Assembly: GCA_039931675.1 (NCBI GenBank)
Contig: JBDTRM010000285.1
Location: 1 to 64,000, forward strand
Direction: 5' to 3'
DNA: 64,000 nucleotides
Source of the DNA: JAEUTH01 sp039931675
GTDB taxonomy: Bacteria > Bacteroidota > Bacteroidia > AKYH767-A > OLB10
Notes under the pieces: model-generated
Databases searched by the model: none
Told to the model about the DNA's origin: nothing
What the model saw: only the letters and a program-made list of their open reading frames with translations
Translations under genes and position numbers: made by a program
Part shown: positions 17,239 through 27,515 of the stretch, piece by piece
Layout of the letters: every line of letters starts with the position of its first letter
Numbering within the stretch: the stretch's first letter is position 1

Positions 17239-20200
17239 ATGCCGATGAAAAAATTAATCTTTACATTCTTATTTATTATTGCTTCTGTAGCAAGCTATGG
17301 TCAGGGCTGCATTTATAGCCAGGATTTTGAAAACCCTATCACAGGGATTTCATCTGTAGGTAATCCGGGTTTTGTCCCCAACACAGTATTATACCATGAT
17401 GGTGTGCAAAGTTATTTTGGTACTTATGCCGCCACTGATTCGGCAGTTGCTACCACTGTTGACATTGATCTTTCAGGTATGACTTTTGTCAAACTCAAGT
17501 TCTGGCACATCTGTAAGATCGAATTTTTCGATATGGGCATCATTGAGGTTTCAAATGATGGCGGTGTTAACTGGACTAAATTAACCAGTGCGCAGTACGA
17601 AAACAATAACATTCCCCCGAGTAATTTTTTTTCCCAGGGAAATAAATTTACGGAAGCTGCCTATACAGGATGGCATCCCGCTGATACAGTAACACCTGTT
17701 GACAGCAGTTGGTGGAGAGAGGAAACCTTTAATATTTCATCAATTGTGGGCAGTGGTAGTGTAACCAATGCAAAGATTCGCTTTGTGGAAAAGGATTTAA
17801 ATGGCAATGGCATGGCCGGCCGCGTTGGCTGGTATATTGACCAGATTTGCGTACTGGCTGCACCATGCGAAATTGATCCTCCAACCTTTACTCTTTTGAC
17901 ACCATTAACCGGCACTGTTTACAACCTTGGACCTTACAACTTAAATGCTTATGTAAATGATGCATCGGGTTTAGCCGGTGTTTATATATTTTGGACTATT
18001 AATAATATTCCTCAACCTGTTATTCCAATGTTTAACCCGGGTGGAGATAGTCTTTATACCGGCCAAATACCTGCTGTTGCTGATAGTGATACTGTATGCT
18101 ATTACTTTTGGGCATTTGATGCATCGTGCATTACAGCCGAAACATATTATCCTCAGCCTCCCACTTCTACTATTTGCTTTATTGCCTCATCGGGAATCAG
18201 CTTCCCTTATTGCGATAATTTTGATGTGAATTTGGATTTATGGACTGATTCAACAGTTGCCAATTCGGGATGGGAATTAGGGACACCGAATTTTGGTTTA
18301 ACCAATACAGCACATTCATCGCCTAATTCATGGGATATTTCTCTTAACTCAGGATATTCTGCAAACTCCGAAGCCTACTTAACTTCACCGGTGTTTAATT
18401 TTAATAATACGCAAAATGCAAGAATGAGTTTTTGGTATAACTGTGCCACCGATAATTTTGACGAGGCTGGAGTTCGTTTAGAGATTTCTGTGAATAGTTC
18501 TCCCTGGAGCGTACTTACAACTGCTGACGATCCATCAGCCGTAAATTGGTATAATTCTACTAACCTTTCGTCATCAGGTACTGCCGGCTGGGGTGGCAAT
18601 TCAGGTGGATGGAAAGAAGCTAAGTTTAACCTGAACTCATTCAGTAATACGGGCAATCTTCAAATGCGTTTTGTATTTACGTCAGATTTCAACACTGGTG
18701 ATGGATTTTCAATTGACGATTTCTGCATCATTCAGCCGCCACCTGAAGATATGGGAGTTGACCAAGTTATAGAACCGTTTCCAAGTTCAGGTGCAGGTAC
18801 CACTTCAAATGCAATTGTAAGAGTGCGTAATTATGGTACAGCTACACAAACAACTTTTGATGTTGTTTATTCCATTAATAATATTCCGCAAGATACTGTA
18901 GCTTATACAGGATCGCCACTTGCACCTAATGATACAGCTATTGTTACTTTGTCAACATTTCCTGTTCCATCATTATTTTATGATTTCTGTGCTTGGACTG
19001 TTTTACCTGCTGATGCCGATCATACTAATGATACATTATGTGAACAGCATCAGGGTATTCCTGTACTTGCCTTAACTTATTGTAATGATTTTGATGCAGG
19101 CGGTGGTGCAGGCTGGACAAGTATTCCATCACCAATAGGTAATACGCTATGGGAATTAGGAACACCGGCTTTTGGTGTTACTAACACAGCCTATTCAAAT
19201 CCAAATTCATGGGACATCAATTTAACCACGGCTTACGAAAACGAAGCGGATGCAAAGTTGGTTTCACCGTTCTTTGACTTTACAGGAATGGCTAATGTCG
19301 GTTTAAGTTTCTGGCAAAACCGCAGAGTAGAAACAAATTGGGATGGTGTGCGTATTGAATATTCTGAAAATGGGCTTCCATGGCAGGTATTGGGTTCGAT
19401 AGGAGCAATTCAGAGTGTAAACTGGTACACCAACACCATCAATTCGAGTGGAGGTTTACCAGCTTGGGATAATACTACTGGTGGTACCTGGATTAAGTCA
19501 TCACTTAATGTAAGCCAGTTTAACAATGTCGGATTAGTTCAATTGCAATTTGTATTTACATCAGACCTTAGCGTAATATGGGATGGTTTCTCGATTGATA
19601 ATTTTTGTCTTACCCTTCCACCTCCAACTGATGTGGGTGTTGATTCAATTTTATCGCCAACTGCCAATTCAGGCGCAGGTACAAGCTCAGATGTAATAGT
19701 ACGCGTGCGAAATTTCGGTTCGCAACCGGTAACTAATTTTGATGTTTATTATGTTTATGCAGGAACCACTTACGGCCCTGTTAATTACAGCGGAACGGCA
19801 ATTGCACCTAATGCTACATTGATTGATACAATTGCACCTCAAATCGTAATACCTCCTGGTGCATTTTGTATTCAGGCTTATACTTCGCTTGCCGCAGATA
19901 TGGATCATACGAACGATTCACTCAGTGGATGCATGTTTGGAGTACCGGTTGATACATTGAGTTATTGCAACGACTTTGAAGGAGCATTTGTTGATTGGTC
20001 AGCCACACCTACACCGGGTGGAGGTTCAACCTGGGAATTAGGAACTCCAAATTTTGGCGTTACTACAGGTGCACATTCAGGTGTTAATGCATGGGATGTT
20101 GATTTGAACTCTGGCTATACAAGCAACGCTAATACTACACTTAACTCACCATTCTTTGATTTTTCTACTGCATCAAATGTCCAGTTATCGTTTTGGAGAA

Positions 20201-22599
20201 ATAACCGTGTTGAAAACGCCTTTGATGGTGCGCGGATTGATTATTCAATTGGTGGCGGCACGTGGAATGTGTTAGGAACTTTTCCCGATCCTAATGGAGT
20301 AAATTGGTACAATGATGTTTCTCTAAATTCAAGTTTATTACCCGCATGGACTAATGCTTCCAGCGGATGGATTAAATCAGAGTACAATATGAGCCAGTTT
20401 AATAACCAGGTTCCATTGCTTCAGTTGCGATTTGCATTTACTTCTGATGCTACTGTAATTCAGGATGGATTTTCTATTGATGATTTCTGTTTGAAAAACC
20501 CTCCCCCGTTTGATGGCGGAGTAATTTCAATTGATGCACCTGTGCAGCAGGGCCTTGCAATAGGTTCAGCGTATAACATTGATGTTACTATACGTAATTT
20601 CGGGCAAAACGCTATCAGCAATTTCCCTGTGGTTTATAAATTTAACGGAAGCACCTTCACCGGAACATTTACAGGTACGATTCCTCCGAGCTTCATTGCT
20701 ACTCAGACTTTTACATGCCCGGTTCCATTTATAGCAATCAGCGGATCGTTTGATATATGCGCATGGACAGAAGTGCCGAGCGATGGCGATGCGGCAAACG
20801 ATACTACGTGCAGAACTTATGTGGGTGTGCCAACTATTACCCCTACATATACTGATAGTTTTGATGGTCCAAATATCGGGTGGACTACTGAGTCGGCCAA
20901 TCCTCAAACAATTTGGGAATTAGGCGCTCCTAACTTCGGAACTACGAACAGTTCATATTCTCCACCAAACTGCTGGGATATAAATCTTAACAACACCTAT
21001 TTCGCAAATGCTAATGCATCGCTTGTTTCTCCATATTTTGATTTTACAACTGTAGTTAAAGGTGAGCTTTCATTCTTTATGAATTACAAGGTTGATAATT
21101 TTAATGGCGAAGGTATGCACGTGGAATATTCAATTAATGGTGGAGGAAGCTGGAATGTTTTAGGTGCTGTAGGTGCAGCTAACTCAATTAACTGGTACAA
21201 TTCGAATAACATATTCTCAAGCGCCACAGAAGGCTGGAATGGATCCGCACCGTGGCAGCTTACTAAATTTGTAGATAATAATGGCGACATGGATGGCCAG
21301 CCTAACGTGCGTTTCCGTTTCGTATTTACATCTGATGCATTCCCAACAGGCGATGGAGTTTCAATTGATGATATAAAAGTTTATCGTCCTATTCCAAATA
21401 CTGCAGCTACACTTGATGTAAAAGCAACTTACGGAATTTTGCAGCCCGGCATGCAGTCGCTTTCAGGGTTAATTAAAAACACAGGCTACATTCCATTGAC
21501 CAGCGTACTTGTTACTTTGCAGGTAGATGCCGTTATTATCTGTACTGATACTATTAATCCAACACCAACGCCTGGCGGTGTTCCGTTTGACTCTACATTC
21601 TGGCATACTTTCTCATGCCAGTGGAATGCCTCGCCAGGTGCACATGATATTTGTATCTGGACCTCATATCCTAACCAAACGGTTGATGAGTTTCCGAGCG
21701 ATGATACTACATGTGTAGTATTAACAGTATTTGATACCATTTCGCAATTCCCATACTGCACTGATTTTGAAAGCGGCCCTAAATGGGTTACTTTAAATTC
21801 AACTACGTTTGCTCAAACCAGCAGTTGGGAATTAGGTACGCCTATTAAAACTAATTTTATAGGTGCTTTCAACGGAAGCAATGCATGGGTTACAAAACTT
21901 GCAGCCGAGTATCCAAACTTAGACGAAAGCTCATTGTTTACACCTGTATTTAATGTTGGCATAGGCAAATGTTATGAGCTTAGTTTCATGCACAATTTCG
22001 ATATGGACTTGTTTAATGACGGTGGCTCTATAGAATATTCAATTGACAGCGCCAAGACCTGGAAGGTGTTAGGAGATATAGGGGATGCGGTTAGCTGGTA
22101 CAATTCAGTTTATATAGCTGCGTATGGCTTCCCTGTTCATGCCGGATTTACCGGATTTAATGGCGGATGGATTTCATCTTCTCATAACTTTAAGGCACCG
22201 GCTACCGGAACTGTGATTTTCCGTTTCCGCTTTAGCTCCGATCAAACCAATAATGCTGACGGATGGGAGATTGATCAATTCTGTTTCAAAGAAATTACCG
22301 GTTCATGTGTTACTGCAGTTGAAGAGCCTGCGGCAGCCGGGTTGTATCTTTACCAAAATGCTCCTAACCCTGCAAGTGGTTCTACAACTATTGCATTTAA
22401 CCTGCCTGCATCAGGCAAAGCAGAGCTGACTGTAACTAATCTTGTTGGACAAATAGTGGCTAAGCCCGTTAACGATAATCTTGGAGAAGGTCGCCACACG
22501 GTTAATTTGAATTCGAAAGATTTTACACCTGGTATTTATTACTACACGCTTAAATTTAACAATAGTAAAATTGTGCGTAAGATGGTGATCACTCAGTAA
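17239..22599 (+). CDS. Large modular secreted protein with T9SS sorting domain
   Basis: A 1786-aa exported protein. A signal peptide covers MPMKKLIFTFLFIIASVASYGQ; ATG 17245 is an equally possible start. After an N-terminal jelly-roll-like domain (ending GWYIDQICVL) and an Ig-like segment come five tandem modules of about 295 aa, beginning near residues 320, 612, 907, 1201 and 1503. Each full module has Y..DNFD, WELGTPNFG, W.I.LN..Y.A.A...SP.F.F, and a closing GFSIDDFC, like MAM/carbohydrate-binding jelly rolls, followed by a CARDB-like Ig domain with VRVRNYG; the fifth is followed instead by the tail. The C-terminus (NAPNPASGSTTIAFNLP to KMVITQ) is a type A T9SS sorting domain. Likely a surface adhesin or matrix protein; no protease motif is seen. 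Confidence 0.88.
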   Translation: MPMKKLIFTFLFIIASVASYGQGCIYSQDFENPITGISSVGNPGFVPNTVLYHDGVQSYFGTYAATDSAVATTVDIDLSGMTFVKLKFWHICKIEFFDMGIIEVSNDGGVNWTKLTSAQYENNNIPPSNFFSQGNKFTEAAYTGWHPADTVTPVDSSWWREETFNISSIVGSGSVTNAKIRFVEKDLNGNGMAGRVGWYIDQICVLAAPCEIDPPTFTLLTPLTGTVYNLGPYNLNAYVNDASGLAGVYIFWTINNIPQPVIPMFNPGGDSLYTGQIPAVADSDTVCYYFWAFDASCITAETYYPQPPTSTICFIASSGISFPYCDNFDVNLDLWTDSTVANSGWELGTPNFGLTNTAHSSPNSWDISLNSGYSANSEAYLTSPVFNFNNTQNARMSFWYNCATDNFDEAGVRLEISVNSSPWSVLTTADDPSAVNWYNSTNLSSSGTAGWGGNSGGWKEAKFNLNSFSNTGNLQMRFVFTSDFNTGDGFSIDDFCIIQPPPEDMGVDQVIEPFPSSGAGTTSNAIVRVRNYGTATQTTFDVVYSINNIPQDTVAYTGSPLAPNDTAIVTLSTFPVPSLFYDFCAWTVLPADADHTNDTLCEQHQGIPVLALTYCNDFDAGGGAGWTSIPSPIGNTLWELGTPAFGVTNTAYSNPNSWDINLTTAYENEADAKLVSPFFDFTGMANVGLSFWQNRRVETNWDGVRIEYSENGLPWQVLGSIGAIQSVNWYTNTINSSGGLPAWDNTTGGTWIKSSLNVSQFNNVGLVQLQFVFTSDLSVIWDGFSIDNFCLTLPPPTDVGVDSILSPTANSGAGTSSDVIVRVRNFGSQPVTNFDVYYVYAGTTYGPVNYSGTAIAPNATLIDTIAPQIVIPPGAFCIQAYTSLAADMDHTNDSLSGCMFGVPVDTLSYCNDFEGAFVDWSATPTPGGGSTWELGTPNFGVTTGAHSGVNAWDVDLNSGYTSNANTTLNSPFFDFSTASNVQLSFWRNNRVENAFDGARIDYSIGGGTWNVLGTFPDPNGVNWYNDVSLNSSLLPAWTNASSGWIKSEYNMSQFNNQVPLLQLRFAFTSDATVIQDGFSIDDFCLKNPPPFDGGVISIDAPVQQGLAIGSAYNIDVTIRNFGQNAISNFPVVYKFNGSTFTGTFTGTIPPSFIATQTFTCPVPFIAISGSFDICAWTEVPSDGDAANDTTCRTYVGVPTITPTYTDSFDGPNIGWTTESANPQTIWELGAPNFGTTNSSYSPPNCWDINLNNTYFANANASLVSPYFDFTTVVKGELSFFMNYKVDNFNGEGMHVEYSINGGGSWNVLGAVGAANSINWYNSNNIFSSATEGWNGSAPWQLTKFVDNNGDMDGQPNVRFRFVFTSDAFPTGDGVSIDDIKVYRPIPNTAATLDVKATYGILQPGMQSLSGLIKNTGYIPLTSVLVTLQVDAVIICTDTINPTPTPGGVPFDSTFWHTFSCQWNASPGAHDICIWTSYPNQTVDEFPSDDTTCVVLTVFDTISQFPYCTDFESGPKWVTLNSTTFAQTSSWELGTPIKTNFIGAFNGSNAWVTKLAAEYPNLDESSLFTPVFNVGIGKCYELSFMHNFDMDLFNDGGSIEYSIDSAKTWKVLGDIGDAVSWYNSVYIAAYGFPVHAGFTGFNGGWISSSHNFKAPATGTVIFRFRFSSDQTNNADGWEIDQFCFKEITGSCVTAVEEPAAAGLYLYQNAPNPASGSTTIAFNLPASGKAELTVTNLVGQIVAKPVNDNLGEGRHTVNLNSKDFTPGIYYYTLKFNNSKIVRKMVITQ

Positions 22600-22646
22600 T
22601 GAATAACTTGAAACGTTAGTTTCGCAAGAAGTATAACGCATTAAAT

Positions 22647-22683
22647 AAAAGCCTCCCGGAAGTTTTTTTCGGGAGGCTTTTTG
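22647..22683 (+). terminator. Rho-independent terminator
   Basis: AAAAGCCTCCCG at 22647-22658 pairs with CGGGAGGCTTTT at 22670-22681, an unbroken 12-bp stem followed by T residues. It lies 48 bp after the 1786-aa gene. The rest of the 335-bp gap to 22935 shows only a weak TAGTTTTA box at 22883-22890. Confidence 0.9.
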
Positions 22684-22934
22684 TTGGCGTATAATCGGTG
22701 TTTTAAAAAAAATACTTTTCGCATTTTATTGGTACAATTTTTCGTGATGTTCCAAAAGTTTGCTTTCAATTAAAATGTGATAGCTTTATGCTGTAATAAA
22801 TCACAAATTGAAATGATGGAACCATATAATAACTACATCATACCATTAACTAAATTAAAAAAAATTGCAAGGATTAACCACTTAGTTTTATCTTAAATCT
22901 TATCATTTAAATCATTATAAACTATTTTCTAATT

Positions 22935-25900
22935 ATGAAAAAAATCACACAAATCATTATTGCCTGCTTTATGCCGGTATGCATGCAGGTCCATGCACAA
23001 AGTACAACGCCCGATCTTAATATACCGGTCACTAACGGACAGGTTAGCACCCTGCTTCGGGATGGTAACACAATTTATGCAGGGGGGTCATTCTCAGGTG
23101 TAGGTTATAACACAGGTAGTTTTGTTAAAAATAAAACAAACAATGATAAACCTGTAACACAATTTCCTTTTTTAAACGGAACTATTTATGATGCTGTTTC
23201 TGATAGCAGCGGAGGCTGGTATGTAGGCGGTTCGTTTTCTATTACGGTGGGGGGCACTTCCTATTCAAATCTTGTTCATGTAACTTCGGGAGGAATTATT
23301 GCAACTGCGTTTAATCCTCAGCCCAACAGCACTGTAAGAGCGCTTGCACTTATTGGTAGCACATTATATGTGGGCGGCAGTTTCAGTCTTATAAGCGGGG
23401 CTAACCGCACGCATCTTGCTGCACTTAATAAAACTAACGGGAATGAAACTACGTGGAATCCCGATTTAAATGGTGATGTATATTCCATACAGGCACAGGA
23501 CAGTATGGTAAGCATAGGAGGATCTTTTACGCTGGCAAATGGCAAGCAGCGGGAGTACTTTGCAGTTTTAAAAACGAGCAATGCCACAGCTTACGATTAT
23601 TTTCAGACAACTAACAGCTATGTGTTTGCCCTTCACCGAAAGGGTAATCAACTGTTCACGGGAGGCTATCCTTCCTATACCGGTTATCATACCGGGGGTG
23701 CCGCACTTTTACAGGGCACTACTGCCACCCCGCAATATGATTTTCCGCGAACAAACGGGGCAGTTTATGATGCTGTAAGCGATGGAAGTGGCGGATGGTA
23801 TATAGCGGGTGCATTTACACAGGTTGGTCTTGCAAGCCGCAGTTATATTGCTCACATAAAAGCTGATAATACACTTGATCCTAATTTTCAGCCTGCCGCT
23901 AATGGCCCTGTAAATGCCCTTGCACTTAGCGGAACTACCTTATATATTGGCGGAAGCTTCAGCATTTTAAATGGTGTCACCAAAACATACCTCGCTGCTG
24001 TTAACAAAAATACAGGAGCTACCATCAATAGTTTTAATACCGTAGTGAATGGCGCTGTTTATGCCCTGCATCTGCAAGACACTTTATTGTTTACAGGTGG
24101 CACATTTACCCGCATCAACGGTTTGACAAAAACTTACCTCGCTTGCATTAATACCGTTACCCATGAAGTGCAGCAGGACTATGGTAATGCAAACAGCTAT
24201 GTTTTCAACTTTTATGCAAACAATAACCTGTTATACTATTGCGGTTACTTCAGCAGAACAGGTTTTAATACACTGGGAATAGCGCAATTTACAACAGGAA
24301 AAGCTGTGCCTGTTTATAATTTTCCGACTACTAACGGTAGTGTAAACGCAGTTATCAGTGACGGCAGCGGAGGCTATTATATCGGTGGAAGCTTCTCTGC
24401 TGTTAATGATGTGGCAAGGGCAAACGTAGCACATATACTTGCCAATAAAACTATTGACCCGTCATTTACAGCAAACACTAACGGACCGGTAAATGATCTT
24501 GCTTACAACGGTTCAAACCTTTTTATAGGAGGAGGTTTTTCAACTGTAAACAGCACTTCCCGCTTATATCTTGCAGCGGTAAATGGCACTACCGGCACCC
24601 TGGTAAATACCTGGATTGCTGATTGCGGTTCAACAGTGCTTAGCATGTTTCTTAAAGGACCAACACTTTATATAGGCGGAACTTTTACTACAGTTAAAGG
24701 CACTGCCCGCACTTATGCTGCTGCAGTAAATGCCGGTAACGCTGCTCTTACAACATGGGCGCCTAATCCAAACAGTTATGTGTTTGACCTGCTTACCAAT
24801 GCGTCAGGAAGTAAAGTATATATGTGCGGATATTTTTCGCAGGCTGGCGGACAAACGCGCAGTTACGTTGCAGCGGTTAACAATACCAATGGCAACGCCA
24901 CCGGGTGGCATCCTATTTTAAATAGCTACTGCTATGCACTTGAACTCAATGCCAATACAGTATTGGCAGGTGGCGATTTTACAACTGTGAACACAATTTC
25001 ACGAAATCATATTGCTGCAATTGATTCCGGCAACGGAAATCCTACATCATGGAATCCGAATATTAACGGGAAAATAGAAGTGATAACCAAAAGCGGAACT
25101 ACTATTTATGCCGGAGGTAATTTTACGCAGGCAGGCGGAGCAACTACGCGAAATAATATATGCGCCATTGATGCCTCAACCGCGGCCGTAACATCATGGA
25201 ATCCTGCTACTGACGGGCAGGTTTATGCTATATGCATTGATGGTAGCAAAGTAATAGCCGGTGGAGGCTTTGGCTTTTCCAATTCAAACAACCGCAATTA
25301 TGTGGCATGCCTTAATATGAATAATGGGGTGGTAAGCGCTTTCAATCCTTCCCCTAACAGTTATGTATATGCACTTGGTGGTAATGCTACCAAGGTTTTT
25401 ATAGGCGGTGATTTTTCAACCGTTCAAACTATTGCAAGATTAAATGTTGCAGCCTGCAATCCCACAAACGGTAATTTGCTTTCGTGGAATGCAAATCTGA
25501 ATGGAAGAGTTGATGCGCTGAATGTGATAGGGACTAAGGTATATGCAGGAGGTAACTTTACGCAGGTGAACACCAGCACTGCTAGAAATTATTATGCGGC
25601 ATTTGATGAAAGCACAGCAATTGCCACGAGCTGGAATCCCGCGGCCAATGCTGCACCCGGCACTTACGGGTTTATAAAGAGTGACGGCACTGATATATTG
25701 CTGGGAGGTACTATTGATTACCTTAACGGGGGCACACGCCAGTATGCTTCATGCATTGATGTTACAACAGGAAAAGTAACAGGATGGACGGCTAACTGTA
25801 ACAGTTACGTGTATGCTATTGCAGGCTACGCAAATAAAATTTACCTCGGAGGATCGTTTAGTACAGTTAACACCATTCCGCGTGCATGTCTTGCTGCTGT

Positions 25901-27380
25901 AGATGCAACTACGGGCAGCCTGCTTAACTTTAATCCCGGCCTGTCAAACATAAGTTCGATACAAAGCATTTATAATAATAATGACACCACTTATGCGGGA
26001 GGCAATTTTACTGAGAGCACCGGCAATCATTTGCTCTCATTTAAATCAAATGGCAGCCTTATAACTTCATGGGCTCCTATGCCAAATACAACAGTGCAGA
26101 TAGTGCGTGGTTATAATAAAGACATTGTTTTCGGAGGAAGCATCACTTATGCAAAATATACTAATCGCAGTAATTTGTTTTCTTACAATGCTTCATCAGG
26201 AGCAATAAATGACTGGGCGCCAAAGATCAATGGTGAAGTTAAAGCGCTTACAGTTAAAGGTACTGTGCTTTATATTGGCGGTAGTTTTACGTATGTTGAA
26301 ACAAGCACGTCACGTAACAGGCTTTGTGCTTATAATAAAACAACAGGTGTACTGCAGGCGTGGAATCCTAATGCCGATAACGAAGTATATGACCTGGCTA
26401 ATGATGGCACTTACATTTATGCCGGGGGCGCTTTTAATACAGTAGGCAGCAGCACACGTCACAAGGCTGTAAGCTTAACCGGAAGCGGCAACGGTGTTGT
26501 ACAGGCGTGGAACCCTAATCTTGACAATTACTGTAGAAGCATTTGCATTACGGGGAGCACAGCTTACCTGGGCGGGCAATTTACCACCGCAGCAGGAGGT
26601 ACAAGTCGTAATCGTCTTGCTGCAGTAAATCTCACAAATGGTGCACTGCTATCATGGAATCCAAATGTAACAGGTGGTGATGTTTACAGCATTGACGCGT
26701 ATCTCGGAAATATTTATGTGGGAGGATCATTCACAGGCATTTCAGGAGCAACACGTAACAGGTTAGCTTCTTATAAAGTTTCTAATAACACATTAAGGGC
26801 ATGGGATCCTGATGCAGCTAACGGAACCATATATGCTTTTGCATTTAATACCAACGAGGTTTACATCGGTGGATCTTATACTACCATTAAAGGACTGCCG
26901 CGAACCCGTCTTGCAGCAGTTGACACTGCCAACAGTTCAAGTTTGCGTACGTGGACACCGGCCATTAACAGCAATGTATATGCCCTCGCAGTATCAAACA
27001 ATAGATTGTTTGCAGGTGGTGCCTTTTATGATACAGGCACTGAAACAGTGCGTACAAATTACTTTTCAGGATATAATATAACAGGCAGCAGGTTCAGTAA
27101 TGATGAGTTGGTGAGCAGCAACAGTTTTGAAAAAGATAATGTGATAAATGTTTATCCTAATCCTGCATTGCACGAATTAAATATTGTTGCCGATATGCCC
27201 TTAACAGAAGCTTATGTGGTAATTACAAATGCAACGGGACAGCAAGTGGTCGCAAAGAAAATTGAAGCAGGCGATGGTTTTGCAAATGCAATAACAATAG
27301 AACAACTACCTGCAGGCATTTATACGGTTACGTTAACTGCAAATGAAAAGCAGCATACTGCAAGATTTATAAAGCAATAA
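22935..27380 (+). CDS. Secreted delta-60 repeat beta-propeller protein with T9SS sorting domain
   Basis: A 1481-aa exported protein. The signal peptide is MKKITQIIIACFMPVCMQVHAQ. The body has roughly 28 copies of a 45-50 residue repeat around Y.GG.F, usually followed by R..LAA.N..TG and W.P..N, matching the delta-60/DUF5122 beta-propeller repeat. That is enough for about four seven-bladed propellers. The C-terminal 80 residues (VYPNPALHELNIVADMP, LPAGIYTVTL) form a type A T9SS sorting domain. Such proteins are on the cell surface or shed; ligands are unknown. A terminator hairpin follows immediately. Confidence 0.88.
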   Translation: MKKITQIIIACFMPVCMQVHAQSTTPDLNIPVTNGQVSTLLRDGNTIYAGGSFSGVGYNTGSFVKNKTNNDKPVTQFPFLNGTIYDAVSDSSGGWYVGGSFSITVGGTSYSNLVHVTSGGIIATAFNPQPNSTVRALALIGSTLYVGGSFSLISGANRTHLAALNKTNGNETTWNPDLNGDVYSIQAQDSMVSIGGSFTLANGKQREYFAVLKTSNATAYDYFQTTNSYVFALHRKGNQLFTGGYPSYTGYHTGGAALLQGTTATPQYDFPRTNGAVYDAVSDGSGGWYIAGAFTQVGLASRSYIAHIKADNTLDPNFQPAANGPVNALALSGTTLYIGGSFSILNGVTKTYLAAVNKNTGATINSFNTVVNGAVYALHLQDTLLFTGGTFTRINGLTKTYLACINTVTHEVQQDYGNANSYVFNFYANNNLLYYCGYFSRTGFNTLGIAQFTTGKAVPVYNFPTTNGSVNAVISDGSGGYYIGGSFSAVNDVARANVAHILANKTIDPSFTANTNGPVNDLAYNGSNLFIGGGFSTVNSTSRLYLAAVNGTTGTLVNTWIADCGSTVLSMFLKGPTLYIGGTFTTVKGTARTYAAAVNAGNAALTTWAPNPNSYVFDLLTNASGSKVYMCGYFSQAGGQTRSYVAAVNNTNGNATGWHPILNSYCYALELNANTVLAGGDFTTVNTISRNHIAAIDSGNGNPTSWNPNINGKIEVITKSGTTIYAGGNFTQAGGATTRNNICAIDASTAAVTSWNPATDGQVYAICIDGSKVIAGGGFGFSNSNNRNYVACLNMNNGVVSAFNPSPNSYVYALGGNATKVFIGGDFSTVQTIARLNVAACNPTNGNLLSWNANLNGRVDALNVIGTKVYAGGNFTQVNTSTARNYYAAFDESTAIATSWNPAANAAPGTYGFIKSDGTDILLGGTIDYLNGGTRQYASCIDVTTGKVTGWTANCNSYVYAIAGYANKIYLGGSFSTVNTIPRACLAAVDATTGSLLNFNPGLSNISSIQSIYNNNDTTYAGGNFTESTGNHLLSFKSNGSLITSWAPMPNTTVQIVRGYNKDIVFGGSITYAKYTNRSNLFSYNASSGAINDWAPKINGEVKALTVKGTVLYIGGSFTYVETSTSRNRLCAYNKTTGVLQAWNPNADNEVYDLANDGTYIYAGGAFNTVGSSTRHKAVSLTGSGNGVVQAWNPNLDNYCRSICITGSTAYLGGQFTTAAGGTSRNRLAAVNLTNGALLSWNPNVTGGDVYSIDAYLGNIYVGGSFTGISGATRNRLASYKVSNNTLRAWDPDAANGTIYAFAFNTNEVYIGGSYTTIKGLPRTRLAAVDTANSSSLRTWTPAINSNVYALAVSNNRLFAGGAFYDTGTETVRTNYFSGYNITGSRFSNDELVSSNSFEKDNVINVYPNPALHELNIVADMPLTEAYVVITNATGQQVVAKKIEAGDGFANAITIEQLPAGIYTVTLTANEKQHTARFIKQ

Positions 27381-27395
27381 AATAATCATCTAAAT

Positions 27396-27427
27396 AAAAT
27401 CCACTTCCACACGGGGGTGGATTTTTT
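27396..27427 (+). terminator. Rho-independent terminator
   Basis: AAATCCAC (27397-27404) pairs with GTGGATTT (27417-27424) and is followed by a T-run. The hairpin covers the upstream GTG at 27417, arguing that the next gene starts further downstream. Confidence 0.8.
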
Positions 27428-27515
27428 ATTGGTGCTTATTGGTATGAAAACTTCCTGTTGCAGCAACGGGATTAACATTCCAAAAAGAAAAATTTCCTTT
27501 TCTTGCAGGTCAATC

